DNA of 64,000 nucleotides from Melampsora larici-populina 98AG31 (GCF_000204055.1 NW_006768769.1:1415886-1479885), one strand, 5' to 3'; shown: positions 36,025 to 47,166, counted from the first letter of the stretch. Notes: generated by a model not told the origin, from the letters alone. A program made the numbers and translations.

Positions 36025-36103
36025 ATGTCTCAACCCCCTCTTGCAGGTTAGCATCTATCCACGGGTTGGCATTAAAAAACCCGTTGGGAAAAAGCCTCAC
36101 CCT

Positions 36104-39100
36104 CTACTTCCTCCGTGTCCTTTTATACCTATCTTCAGCCTTAGGATATTTCCTGTTAAAATTGATTACCATTTCTTGAGCATTCTTCACTCCTTCCTCC
36201 GGTTCCCATGAGTCATGTTCTTCCCCATATCCCTTCCAACTTATTAAATACTCAATATTATTCCCCTTCTTTCTTTTGTCTAATACTTCTTCTACTTCAT
36301 ATTCTTCATCATCATTCAATATAATAGGTGGTGGTTGTATTTTATCTTGACCTTGAATCTTGCTTTTCTCAAATCTTCGTAGTAAATTAACGTGAAAAAC
36401 TGGATGTATCTTGCTCATTGATTTCGGTAAGCTGATTTTGTAAGCATTTTTTGACACACATGACAATATTGAAAAGGGTCCAAGCCACCTATGTGCAAAT
36501 TTTGCCGTCGGTCTGGTAGTTGATATATGTTTACCATTGAGCCATACCTTTTTGCCTTTCTTCCATATCGGAGTTGGACGTATCTTTTCGTCGTATTTTG
36601 ATTTCATCATTTCTTGCGTCAAAGCCATTGCATCCTTGATTTCTCTTTGAACATCCTTGATTTGTTCTATTCGTTGTTCTACTAAAGGTAAGCACTGCTC
36701 ACTCGCAGGAACGTCAGTGAAATTTACATCAAAGCCATAGTTTGCTTTGAATGGAGATACTCCTATTGCCGAATGTTGATTGTTGTTATACGAGAATTCA
36801 GCAAAGGGTAGCAGTTCATACCAATTGTCCTGTTTGTACGACGTGAAATGCCTAATAAACAATTCGACAGCTTTATTTGTGATCTCTGACTGTCCATCAG
36901 TTTGAGGATGGAACGCCATTGATGCCTGAGTTGTGATACCAAGTCTTCTGTTGAAATCTCTCGTAATGCGTGAAATGAATATATTTCCTCTATCAGAGGT
37001 GATGGTCCTTGGTGTTCCGTGTAGGCGCCATACTTCTTTGACCATCAGTCTTGCAAGTTCATCTGATTTCATATTCTTGGTGCATGCAATAAAATGCGCC
37101 ATCTTCGTTAGGCGGTCTACGACCGTCAGGATGCTGTCAAAGCCATTTGAGGTGGGTAAATCAGTTATCAAATCGTAACATATGTCAAGCCATGGTCCTT
37201 GAGGGATTGGGAAAGGTTGTAAACTGCCAAACGGTTTCTCAGTTCGGGACTTTACCCTCTGACACGAGCCACATCCATTGACATAGTTGTTTACAAACGC
37301 TTTCATCGATGGCCAGTGGTATGCTCTCTTGACCAACGCCAGTGTCCTCATTCGGCCCGGATGCCCTGCAAGTTTACTATCATGCCTTGAACGTAAGATC
37401 AGTAATTTCAGCGAGTTGTCGTTTGGTACTACAACCTTATTTTTGAAATACAAGACGTTGTCGATTAACGTATAGCCTTTCAAGAGCTTGGAATTCGGCA
37501 TGTCTTCACAAAGATTCATAAGTTCCTTAACTTTCGCATCCTCTCCCGATTTGCTTCGTATTAATTTGAGTAATTCTGAATCTTTGATAATTCTTGATTC
37601 TGTCGTTTGTTCTTCAGTTTCGTCTTGCATCAATTCATGTGATTCTTCAGTTTCCTCGTTCTCAAACCACATGTCTGCCAATTCCAGTTTATCTACAAAG
37701 GCGTCATCGGGTAGGTTTTCTGGTTTGAGTAGCTGACTGAATGTGAGTTTAGTTCCTTCAGCAGGCATCAAATCCGGCCTCCGCGACAGTGCATCCGGCT
37801 TCGTTGATTGCCTTCCAGGTCGAAATCGAATTTCGAAATCGAAGCTTCCAAGGATTTCGGCCCATCTGGCCTGACGTCTCGTCAATTCTTTTGTCGTCAT
37901 CAAGGATTGCAGGTTCTTATGATCAGTATAAACTATTACGTTGAGCCTATTTGGGTTACCTTCGAGGTACTGACGCCACTCTTTAAACGAGGCTACCACA
38001 GCTAGCAGTTCCTTATCAAATATCTCGTAATTTCTTTCTGCTTGAATCAATGAGCGAGAGAGATATGCTACTGGGTGAAGTTCATGATCGTCGTCGGAAA
38101 CTTGTGAAAGGACTGCTCCTAGCGCATAGTCCGAGCAATCACATTCCAAGATGAAGGGTTTATATGGATCAGCTATACGTCACACTGGTGCCGTTGTGAA
38201 CGCACTCTTCAGAGATTCGAAGGCTCTATTCCGTTCGTCATTCCAGTGGAACTCAACTCCTTTCTGAGATAATTCATGCAGTGGTCGTGCCATTTTCGAA
38301 AATTGGTCTATAAATCGACGATAGAAGTTAGCAAATCCTAGGAAGGTTTGAGTTTCAGATACGCTTTTTGGGGTGGGCCAATCTTTAACTGCTTTCACTT
38401 TGCTTTCGTCCATCCTAATTTGATTTCTTGATATAATTAATCCTAAATACGATATTTCTCTTTGTGAAAATTTGCATTTTTCAGGTTTCAGCCATACATT
38501 TTGCTTCTTCAGGATATCTAAAACCTCCTTTACTACCGCCTTATGATCTACTCCAGGTCCAGTATAAATCAGAATATCATCTTGGTATGCTGCTACATCT
38601 TTGCCTATATGATTTTTCAATATATCTTGAATAAAGTACTGAAAAAATCCTGGGGCACCTGTTGGTCCAAAAGGCATTACCAGCGGTTCAAATTGACCTG
38701 ACTTGCATATGAAGGCAAGTTTTGCTTCATCACCCTCTCTAACTTGTAAGTTGTTGTAACCGTTCCGCATGTCGAGACTGGTGAACTCGTCGGCATTGAG
38801 TAAACTATCAATAAGTTCCATTGTTAGTGGTAATGGATACTTATTCTTGATGGTGACTGCATTCAGCTTCCGGTAGTCGAAACATGGCCTCAGGTTGCCA
38901 TCTTTCTTCCCTGTGAAGAGTACCGGCGCCGCCCACGGAGATGTTGTCCTACGAATGGTTCCATTTGTTAGTCCTTTCTCTAACATCTCATTTAATACTT
39001 CAGTTTCTTTAGGTGATAATGGAATGATCTTTCCCGCTTGAGGTACTGCTCCTGGATCTACTCTGAAATCGTAAGGACGGTGAGGCGGGAGAATGTTTGA

Positions 39101-40237
39101 ATTGCTCTTTTCAAACATGTGTAGGTATTCATGATAGCATTCCGGCACTAGTTCCGCCGCTGACTTCATAGGTGCATTCTTTGTCTGATCTGCTGCAATT
39201 CTGGCTGATAGGTTCCACGAGGTCTTTGCTGCGTCAATCATGGCACTTGTGGGCTGGAGAGATCGGCGTAAATCTTGCATGGTCTTAGTTGCCATTGTTG
39301 ACATCGGGCGAGTTCTCCTGGTAGCTGACTGTAATCGAAAGGGAAAACGCTTGCCAGCTAATTCATGAGTCTTTGAAAAGGAGCTTGTACACGTACTCTG
39401 CGGGGGTTTAATTGAGCTTCCATGAAGGATCTCTACCCCCTTGCCAATTTGCCTCGCTTGCCTCATCGGCTCCATGTCCTTATGGTCCAACGTGGTGTTT
39501 TTCGGCTCAGGCAACACTGTTTCCTCAACAGTGGCAGTTGGTGTATCGGTTGTTTCATTCCTATCGCTGTCTATAAAGTTTTCTAGAAGGCGTTCCTGCT
39601 TGCTCATTTTTTCTTTGGAATCTGAAGTCTTAAGCGAATTGTACTCACATTGCGGGGGTGTTAATGAGCATTGTAGCTCCACCCCCTTGTTAAGAATCCT
39701 AGCTTGCCCATTTGTTTCCGTCTCTCGGTTCATTTGGGCTTGTTGCGGTCTTAACAAAGTCGATTCGGCGACTGCAATGAAGGTGCTTTCGTTCAGCAAT
39801 TTGCCATTACTCCAATCAATGATGTGATGGTTGTTCTTGATCCAGGGCATTCCTAAGATTAAATCATACTTGTCTCTTAGTTGGGTAACAATGAACGTCG
39901 TGGGAGGAGCTTTGGTGGAGTTGACGTGAAAATCTCCGGTGTGAGTTATCGCAGATTCATGACCACTGAAACTTGTCACTTTTCGAACTTGTGATTAAAG
40001 CTCAATGTGAAGGTGGTGTTTGGTGACAAAGCTTTCACTGATGGCTTCATGTGTAGCACCACTGTCAATCAGTGCTTGTGCAGGGGTCGTTGTGGCATTT
40101 TTAATATCAACAATAGTAACAAGGTCTATAATTCTCGTGTCTTTAATTTCAAGTGAATTGATGTTACTAAAGTCTACAATTAAATTGGATTTGCTCGGGG
40201 GAGGCACAACTAGCACTCCCGAGCATCGCCATTTTTT
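36104..40237 (-). pseudogene. chromovirus pol: protease, RT, RNase H, integrase, chromodomain
   Basis: One reading frame covers protease (ALIDSGATHEAIS), reverse transcriptase (GMPWI, TLKKGL-type region, YQDDILIYT as the catalytic Y-x-D-D), RNase H (FILECDCSDYALGAVL, YTDHKNLQSL), integrase (H2C2 finger in HDSKLAGHPG...CGSCQRVK; DDE core with TVVDRLTKMAHF, SDRGNIF and QTDGQSE) and a chromodomain (YEVEEVLDKR, YLISWKGYG, DSWEPEEG). Two in-frame stops break it: TAA at 39995-39997 just after the protease, and TGA at 38180-38182 between reverse transcriptase and RNase H. Everything else is open. It lies in the -1 frame relative to gag. With two stops the copy should not make full Pol itself. Confidence 0.93.
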
Positions 40238-41343
40238 GACCCCTCAGACCTTCCTTCTACTTTCTCTTCATCTTTAACTCCATCTAATTCTGCAACTCTA
40301 TGTTTGAATCTTCCATACCCTCCATAACCTCTTCCTCTCCAATTCCCCCTTCCTCCTCTTCTACTTTTTTCATTTCGTTCAGTACAATCTCCAATATAGT
40401 GATCCGTTTTACCACATCTGTAGCACGCTCCCACTGCTCCTCTACGCCTATACTTGTCATTTGTTATGTTCAGTCGGCAGGCTGAACAGTCCATCGCATC
40501 GGGATCAACAGATGTCGCAGTCGGGGAATTGGAAGTTGAAGCAGCAGGATAGCGAAGTAGGTCCGGGGTACGCTTGTGAAGTTTATTGCCCAGTTTAATT
40601 GCAAATTTGGACATTTCTTCTACATCGGTGAATTCTTCCTTTACCATGAATAATGCAACTTCATCTTTTAAGCCTTGTTCGAAATGAGATACTAATATGT
40701 TTTCAGGCCATTTGATAACTAACGATAATTCCGAAAATTTGATCCAGTAATCCGCTACTGACTTAGTTTGCTTCAATGCACAGAACTCTCTTTCAGCTTT
40801 AGCAACTCTCTCCGAGTCGAAGAATTTAGCTTTAAACGAATCAACAAATTTACTCCATGTAACTTGGCCCATCTGAGTTGAATCTAACAGACGATCAATG
40901 AGAGATTGAGCCCATACACTAGCTTTCCCCGTTAAATACGACAATGCGAAAGCCACCTGGGCTTGTTCATTAATGAACGCAGCGTGATTCATCTGCATGT
41001 AAAGGCTGATTTGATTCATGAACACTTCTGCCTTCTGGCCTTTCGTTCCTTCGAATTTATCCGGAGTTGCGATCTTTGGAGGTTTCACGTGTTGAGCCGG
41101 GGCTTGTTGTACTAGAATTGGAGTCGGGATTACAGCCGGGTGAGGTGTTGTATTGCCAGTATCAGGCAGAACTGGTTTGTCGATGTCAATACTACTGGGA
41201 TTGTTGTTCAGATTCCGTTCGACACTCAATTTAAGTTCTGCCCATCTATTTTCAGCCTCCATTCTTAATCTTTTCTCCTCCTCTAAACTCGCAGCCATTT
41301 CATCCATTCTATTCATTACAGCATCCATATCAAAATTTGACAT
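40210..41343 (-). CDS. chromovirus gag
   Basis: 377 residues from the ATG at 41343. An N-terminal coiled-coil-like part (MDEMAASLEEEKRLRMEAEN) is followed by the retrotransposon Gag domain (FEGTKGQKAEVFMNQI, YLTGKASVWAQSLID, ALKQTKSVADYWIKF). A CCHC zinc knuckle (CYRCGKTDHYIGDC, about residue 318) and an RGG-rich basic tail (RRGGRGNWRGRGYGGYGR) come last. It is intact. A candidate -1 slippery heptamer lies near the 3' end. Confidence 0.92.
   Translation of the reverse strand: MSNFDMDAVMNRMDEMAASLEEEKRLRMEAENRWAELKLSVERNLNNNPSSIDIDKPVLPDTGNTTPHPAVIPTPILVQQAPAQHVKPPKIATPDKFEGTKGQKAEVFMNQISLYMQMNHAAFINEQAQVAFALSYLTGKASVWAQSLIDRLLDSTQMGQVTWSKFVDSFKAKFFDSERVAKAEREFCALKQTKSVADYWIKFSELSLVIKWPENILVSHFEQGLKDEVALFMVKEEFTDVEEMSKFAIKLGNKLHKRTPDLLRYPAASTSNSPTATSVDPDAMDCSACRLNITNDKYRRRGAVGACYRCGKTDHYIGDCTERNEKSRRGGRGNWRGRGYGGYGRFKHRVAELDGVKDEEKVEGRSEGSKNGDAREC
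40231..40237 (-). promoter_or_regulatory. candidate -1 ribosomal frameshift site
   Basis: The minus strand reads AAAAAAT in gag phase A AAA AAT, fitting the X XXY YYZ rule. It lies 21 nt before the gag stop, and slipping back one base enters the pol frame, which is open from there through the protease. Confidence 0.6.
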
Positions 41344-41715
41344 TGTATCGTGGAATGATTCCTCTTTACTAGAATCGTTTCGTCCTGAACTTGAAGGACT
41401 GTTGGGTAATGTGAAGTTAGGCGTGATGGCGTTTAAAATAAGGTTTTAAGGTTTAGAGTTTCGTGCGGGGTATCGCAAGATCGTCGATACGTCGGAGATA
41501 GAGTGAATTCAATAAATTATACTGAATTGCTTTTGATTCTAGATTCTTATTACTCTTCGCTATCTTTCTTTGATTTATACTCTTTTCAATTTCTTCTTTT
41601 CTTTCAATCTTCTTTTAATTTTAATTTTTTCTTCTTTCTTCTTTTCTTCTTTCTTTTTAATTTCCTTGATGATCTTCTGTACTTGAGTTCTTCCCTTGGA
41701 TCCTAAGATGTATAG

Positions 41716-41725
41716 ACTTAGCAAT
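41716..41725 (-). promoter_or_regulatory. candidate primer-binding site (self-priming type)
   Basis: ATTGCTAAGT on the minus strand begins one base after the 5' LTR. It is the exact reverse complement of ACTTAGCAAT inside the LTR (minus strand, 41804-41795). No sequence starting TGG that would fit a tRNA 3' end is visible here. Confidence 0.5.
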
Positions 41726-41726
41726 A

Positions 41727-41897
41727 TGATATGACTTGAGAGGACTGAAGGATGCAAGAGAAGGCTCAGAAGGTACTCTAGTACTGATGATTAGATTGCT
41801 AAGTGAGGAAGCACTATCTGTGCGCTGAGCCAAGTATAATAAGAACTGCTAAGTACATAAGTGTCTAAGTACTCGTAGCGCTACATGGGTCGTAACA
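41727..41897 (-). repeat. 5' LTR of the chromovirus
   Basis: 171 bp; see the 3' LTR. It also contains ACTTAGCAAT (minus strand), complementary to the site next to the LTR. Confidence 0.95.
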
Positions 41898-42582
41898 AAG
41901 AGTGGATTGAAGAGGCATGATGATAACTGGGATTAAATTGAATGAACTTGGAATATAGGAAAGGGCAAGATAAAGTAAAACTGGAAGATGAAAAAAAATG
42001 AGATAAGAGTTGATTTGACTGCGAATGAGGGATTGTAGGAGTGAAAGAAAGGAAGAATCGCTTGAACTGGAAGTTCGAAAGGTGTCCTTGGCATTTGAGC
42101 AAGGCACTCGCGCAAGGGGTGGTTTTGAAGATCGAGTTGATTGGGTCATTGAGTCTAGTTTGATCATGACTGCTGGTTTTGATGTTTATTGGTGGGGGAT
42201 ATAGAAGAACTGACGAATTCGGATGCAGGTTGAGCTAAGTAAGGGGTTTCGAGGAAGTATTTGACCAACTTGGGAATGGTCGAGCGAGGAAGGATGAAGG
42301 TTGTGGTGCCCTCGAACCCACGAGGGCACAAAACTATGTTCCAGGCGCTGAAAACGCTGAAACAGCTGTATGAGCGCCCGCAGCACCTGGAGCGCTGCGT
42401 AATTAAATAAACCCCAAAACTGTTTTTGAAAAGCGCTGCTTCAAAAACGCTGCAAATATTTCAGAGATCTGAAGCGTGGCTGGCAGCCGCTGAGCTGAAA
42501 AACCACGAAGCGCAGCTTAAAGAGCTGCGCTTCAGCTGCGCTCCAGCTTTTCCTTGCGCTGCTGGACCGGTGTTGTCACAAG

Positions 42583-43822
42583 TCTCACTTCTGGGCGCTT
42601 CCTAGTATCCCCATTTCTTTTCTGTGAGCTTCTGAATTACCATATATATAATTGTACATCTCATCACCTTTTGTAGGCTTTTGACAGCAAAATTATTTAC
42701 TAGAATTTAGAGTGTAAGCCTTGTATCTTTATTATATTCAGGTAACAACTAGTGATACTTGGAATTTTCAATATTTGACCCTTATATTTCTCTTCAGTAT
42801 AATTTTTCTGAGTTTTGGTTGACTCATGCTCATTTTGGTTGTTTGTTTTGGTGCCTGAGTGCGCCCAGATAAGTCTACTATTGAAATTGGTGTCCTCTTC
42901 TTTCCGTGTTCTCATTAATCCAAAGACTTGAAGGTCTTAAGTTTAATTTTTATAGTCATCAGTCCCTTATCTGGAAGGATATTTATTTTGTTTGAAGTCT
43001 TTCACTCACCACTCAAGACTTATTCTTGATCTTTTGTGGTTGTTTTGTTTTCAGTTGTCTTCATTCCTGCCCTTTTCAGCTCTGCTTTAAGCCAGTTCTG
43101 AAAGAGTTCAACAACACAACTTGGGGTTGCCCTCTTTAGATGTGTGCCAAATATACTCTGTCTGCTCCCTGGTAAAATTCAAACCACAGGTGGGAGTAGA
43201 CACAACACGCAAACCCTGCTGCCTCAGTCTGGTAAAACTTCACTGGGATGATACAGCTGCGCTGCGCAGTTTTCACTGTGGGACGTCCCACCATTGTCCA
43301 ATTGAGGGCACCCCAGCGGGAACCCTGGGTTGTAGTGAGCCTTCAATGTACATATATCTAACATATCCCTTTCTGGGTGTTTGATCTCAGCCTTCCCAGC
43401 CCATTTCAACCAGTTTCACTCTCTGCTTATTGATTAGGAAAGCAGTCACAATGGGGCAATGCAGGATGGACGTAAGTACAAGTTAAGCTTAGGTCTTAGG
43501 TGAGCTCAGGTGGTCTCAATAAAAGACTGATCAACCACCAAAAGGGTATTGAGGTGTCTTGTAAGTGTGAAGTTCCTGTTACAGAAAGTTGTGTGCTTAA
43601 AAAGCACCTTCACTCACCTTTGGAAGTTGATTCCCTTGTCCTCATCAAGACCCATAAAAACCTTCCTATCTCAAACAGTTTGACTCTGAATCAAACTTTA
43701 TCACCCAGCATGTTTTTCTTCAAGGTATTCCTTGTTGCTGTCCTAACAGGCAAGTGACTCAACATTTGCCTCCCTGTTGTTCTGAAATGACACTGTGTTT
43801 ATTGACAGAATCAACGGGAACA
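42583..43822. other. intergenic
   Basis: No gene. A GC-rich stretch with CAGCTGCGCTGCGCAG near 43254 resembles the subterminal repeats of the hAT element and may be a fragment of a related copy. Confidence 0.35.
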
Positions 43823-43978
43823 ACCTGGACAGACAGGTGTGAGTTTTGAGTGTACTCAAAGAAACTCAGAAGTGATGAAAAGGGCAGATGAATCAATGCC
43901 TTACCTGGACAGACAGGAGTGAGTTTTGAGTGTACTCAAAGAGACTCAGAAGTGATGAAAAGGGTGGATGAATCAACT
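43823..43978. repeat. tandem direct repeat, 80-bp unit, two copies
   Basis: Units start ACCTGGACAGACAGG at 43823 and 43903 and differ at a handful of bases. Confidence 0.85.
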
Positions 43979-43994
43979 AAAGGGATCTCAGATC

Positions 43995-44294
43995 CCTGAT
44001 CAGATCAATAACAACACAAGTTCAGTCAGATAGTCTTAAAGGAGAAAGAATGATCCGGAGAGATATGTGATGATGAGGTGTTGTAGTTGAGGAAGTTAAT
44101 AATAGATGATTATTTCTTTTATCAAGCAAAACCAAATATAAAGCATGAAAGCGAAATTGACAACAAAGATTAACTCATACCTGATCAGATCAATAACAAC
44201 ACAAGTTCAGTCAGATAGTCTTAAAGGAGAAAGAATGATCTGGAGAGATATGTGATGATGAGGTGTTGTAGTTGAGGAAGTTAATAATAGATGA
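43995..44294. repeat. 115-bp direct repeat pair, period 185 bp
   Basis: Copies at 43995-44109 and 44180-44294 differ at a single base that I could see (ATCCGG versus ATCTGG). The near identity points to a recent local duplication. Confidence 0.85.
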
Positions 44295-45056
44295 AGAAAA
44301 AGAAACTTCCTCAGATCAGGAATTGATAAGCTAGATCATGCGGTTCAATTAGTGGTTAGGTTAACTAGACAAAAGGTTGTGAGTAAAAACCATGAACAAA
44401 CTACATTGTTTTGTAAGTCAATTATAAGCGCGCAAACAATAGAAAAGAAAGAGATAACAAGATAAATTTAAGTAACACATAATGTAGTAGTTTGGTTCCA
44501 ACATCAACACCTTACCTGCAAGTAAGCAGGAGAAACAAGAAATGTGGTAGGGAGGCCTATAAGGACCAGTGAGTACCTGTCCAGGTGAAAAACATAGAAG
44601 ACGTAAACGAGAAGAAAAAGAAGAACTCACTCTAAGCATCCAGGTTCCACATGGTGAAGGAAGAACCTGGAGCTCAAGGGGGAGTGTGTATATAAGAGAA
44701 AAACTTTGCACACACACAAGAATCTTGAAGTAAGGGGTCACAGCCACATCCAAATTGGGAAAGACTAATAACGTGAATGAATGAAAACTTCTTCTCCTCC
44801 TCGCTACACAAAACCAAAAAAGGAAATAACAACACAAACACTTCCACCATGCTCATTCCCAAAAGGGAACAAAACAAAACACTGCACTTCACAACCTGAT
44901 CACTACTACGTCTACCCCATGAGCTCGTGATGGACTTGAAGCAGTTCGATTAATATCATAACATGTTCATCTCCACTCAAGCAAATCCATCATTTGATTT
45001 ATATAGCCACCATTTCTGCTGTGTCTATCCCAGATGACCAAACATAAGCAAACCAC
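44295..45056. other. intergenic
   Basis: Minus-strand frames at 44418-44892 are hydrophobic and Phe/Leu/Cys-rich but show no family signature or consistent splice structure. No gene is called. Confidence 0.35.
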
Positions 45057-45059
45057 ATG

Positions 45060-45682
45060 CACTGTGAACATCATTCAACTTCCCCAAGTTGGAAGAGGAA
45101 AATGAGTAATAGTACAGTTTGTCATAAAAGGATCCAATACTGCACACCTGAGCCATAACACCCACACTACAGATGTGCAGCAAGCTAAGCAAATGGTTGT
45201 TTATCATGTACATACAGGTCTGCTCAGTTTTTTGCCCATCAGAAAAAATAAATCACATGTTATACCACATGTAACTTTTTTGACTCTGAAAAAAGTGTCC
45301 CAAAAATTCACTACATATAATTTTGTAGCTGCTCAGGCAATATTGTTGAAGCTATTTCTTAGTAACAGAAAGGGTGTTACATGCAGTTGACTTAATGAGA
45401 TTACATCAAAATGTTGAGTCAGTGTATGTAGTCAATCTTTTGAATGCTTTTGTCAATCTGAAAAAAGTTACAGCATGTATTACATATGAATAACTTATCC
45501 TGATGAGCAGATAACTGAGCAGAACTGTATGTACATAATAACCACCTATTCACTGAGCCTGCTACACATATGTAGTGTGGGTGGTATGGCTCTGGTGTGA
45601 ATTTATAGATCATTTTATGACAAATCATACTCCCAATCATTTTTTCCTGCCCACTTGGGGAAGTTGAATAATGTTTGCAGTG
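45060..45682. mobile_element. 623-bp CACTA-type foldback element
   Basis: Begins CACTGTGAACATCATTCAAC and ends with the reverse complement of CACTGCAAACATTATTCAAC. It is flanked by ATG on both sides (45057-45059 and 45683-45685), a 3-bp target duplication. Imperfect inverted arms extend about 210 bp, leaving a core of about 200 bp without coding sequence. CACT- termini and 3-bp duplications indicate the CACTA superfamily; the arms share no obvious sequence with the element at 17285. Confidence 0.8.
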
Positions 45683-45685
45683 ATG

Positions 45686-46573
45686 TCTCTTTGTTTCTTC
45701 TCAAAATCAATTTTAAATCCCGATGCTTCCTAGCGCTTGGAGTACTGAGATCATTTTATGATTTTGCTAGCAAAATTCCTCAACAACAATCTACAGATGT
45801 CAATTCTAATACCGTAGTCAAGAGAGACAGAATTTAAGTGCAAGAAACTTATGAGGATACCTTGAAGGACTTTCCCTTACCTGATTTTCACTTGAATTGG
45901 ATCAACAATGCATTCCAAATTTCCAGGCCAGGCCAGACCCAAAATCATTGCTTCCCAGACATATGTTGAGCCCTCTCCTGTCAAAATCTTATGGGACAGG
46001 CTGTACATGGAATGCATAGGTTGTGTTGGAAATTCCTGAACTTATAAAACTAGGTCAAACTACATTTTTCACATTTTTGCAAGGTCATTCTATGTTGGAT
46101 TATGGATTTTTAATGATGAGATTAGTTCCTTATACATGGTGAAATGAAAAATCAAACTCTCACTGGCAAGATGTTACAATTATTTATCATTTTTTCATTT
46201 TCATTCAGCTTGCTTAGATGTGATCTATTCTGAGATTTACAAGGATTCTGATACCCAACACCCACAGGGTGCAATATGGACCCTAAATTGTGTTAAAAGA
46301 CAATCAAGACTGTCAACGGGTATTTAGCTAACATGTGAAATGCTGTGATCTCATCTGTGATTGCTCAATGTTGTTTCATGATATCTTTTCATTTTACTTT
46401 CCCAATTAATTTTGCCGCACATCAATCCCAATGTTTTGCTAAAAGTCTTGGTATATATATATGTGTATCTCTGTTTCATAGTTACTCTCTTTCCCCATCT
46501 GTTGGAAAGAGAGTATGTATTTCACTACCTTTTTGCTCCAGTAGTGATACCAATTTCTCAATACTGTTACATT
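45686..46573. other. intergenic
   Basis: No gene is recognised. A short inverted pair AATGCATTCCA/TGGAATGCAT lies at about 45908 and 46008. Confidence 0.35.
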
Positions 46574-47008
46574 CCTATATATCAACCTTTACATTGAAGC
46601 TTTACCTGTACTCACTTTATCATTCTCATCTCTTAACTTTTCCTCCCGAAAACTTAGGTACAGATACAGCTATTTTTCTATCTCGTTATCATTTCTCCTT
46701 AACTAGTGTGTTCATATGTCCTATTCTTTGTTGTTTGTGTTTTAGTTTAGTTTACCCAATTCTGCACACTTGTGGTTGTGGAGAAGGTGCTTACCTTGAG
46801 CATGTTATTATCAGGTTAGCATAATATATATTTATCTGGTGGAAAGAGAATTCCTATAGATCAAGCTTTACATTGAAGCTTTACCCGTACTTACTTTATC
46901 ATTCTCATCTCTTAACTTTTCCTCCCAAAAACTTAAGTTAGTTTACTCAAGTCTGCACACTTGTGGTTGTGGAGAAGGTGCTTACCGTTAGCACATTATT
47001 ATCAGGTG
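46574..47008. repeat. diverged local duplication with internal deletion
   Basis: The block at 46574-46815 (CTTTACATTGAAGCTTTACC ... GGAGAAGGTGCTTACC) recurs at 46852-47008, where about 85 bp of its middle are missing. Confidence 0.75.
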
Positions 47009-47166
47009 TTCCAAGCTATTTACAAACTGTCTTGGTTGTCTTTTTTGACAATGCACTCACCAAGATTTTGCACCTCCATCTATGCTGACATTTTTGATGA
47101 GCCCCATAAGCAGCAAACGAAGGACATTGAGACAAATATGAAACTTGTTCACATAACTTGAGAATT

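Larger units (their letters stand above)
35835..41902 (-). mobile_element. Ty3/gypsy chromovirus with LTRs and AAGAG duplications
   Basis: LTRs of 171 bp at 35840-36010 and 41727-41897 begin TG and end CA. They differ at one position (G/A, near 35893/41780), about 99.4% identity, so the insertion is recent. The 5-bp target duplication AAGAG is at 35835-35839 and 41898-41902. The element reads on the minus strand: gag, then pol with protease, reverse transcriptase, RNase H, integrase and a C-terminal chromodomain, then a polypurine tract. It is inserted in the hAT element. Confidence 0.95.
32001..42582 (-). mobile_element. hAT transposon, split by a nested LTR retrotransposon
   Basis: Perfect 8-bp target duplications GTCACAAG flank the element (32001-32008 and 42575-42582). 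Ends are CAACACTGGCACAGC (from 32009) and the reverse complement of AACACCGGTCCAGC (ending 42574). Both ends carry several hundred bases of GC-rich subterminal repeats containing AGCGCAGC in both orientations. Length is 10,566 bp, of which about 6.06 kb is the nested gypsy element, leaving about 4.5 kb of hAT. The 8-bp duplication and the encoded transposase identify it as hAT. Confidence 0.9.

Noticed and set aside
42300..42330. CCCTCGAACCCACGAGGG as a tRNA T-arm
   Set aside because: The surrounding bases do not fold into a cloverleaf; it is part of the GC-rich hAT end.
44418..44892. Hydrophobic minus-strand frames as a membrane-protein gene
   Set aside because: Low-complexity Phe/Leu/Cys composition in AT-rich DNA, two overlapping frames and no splice logic.
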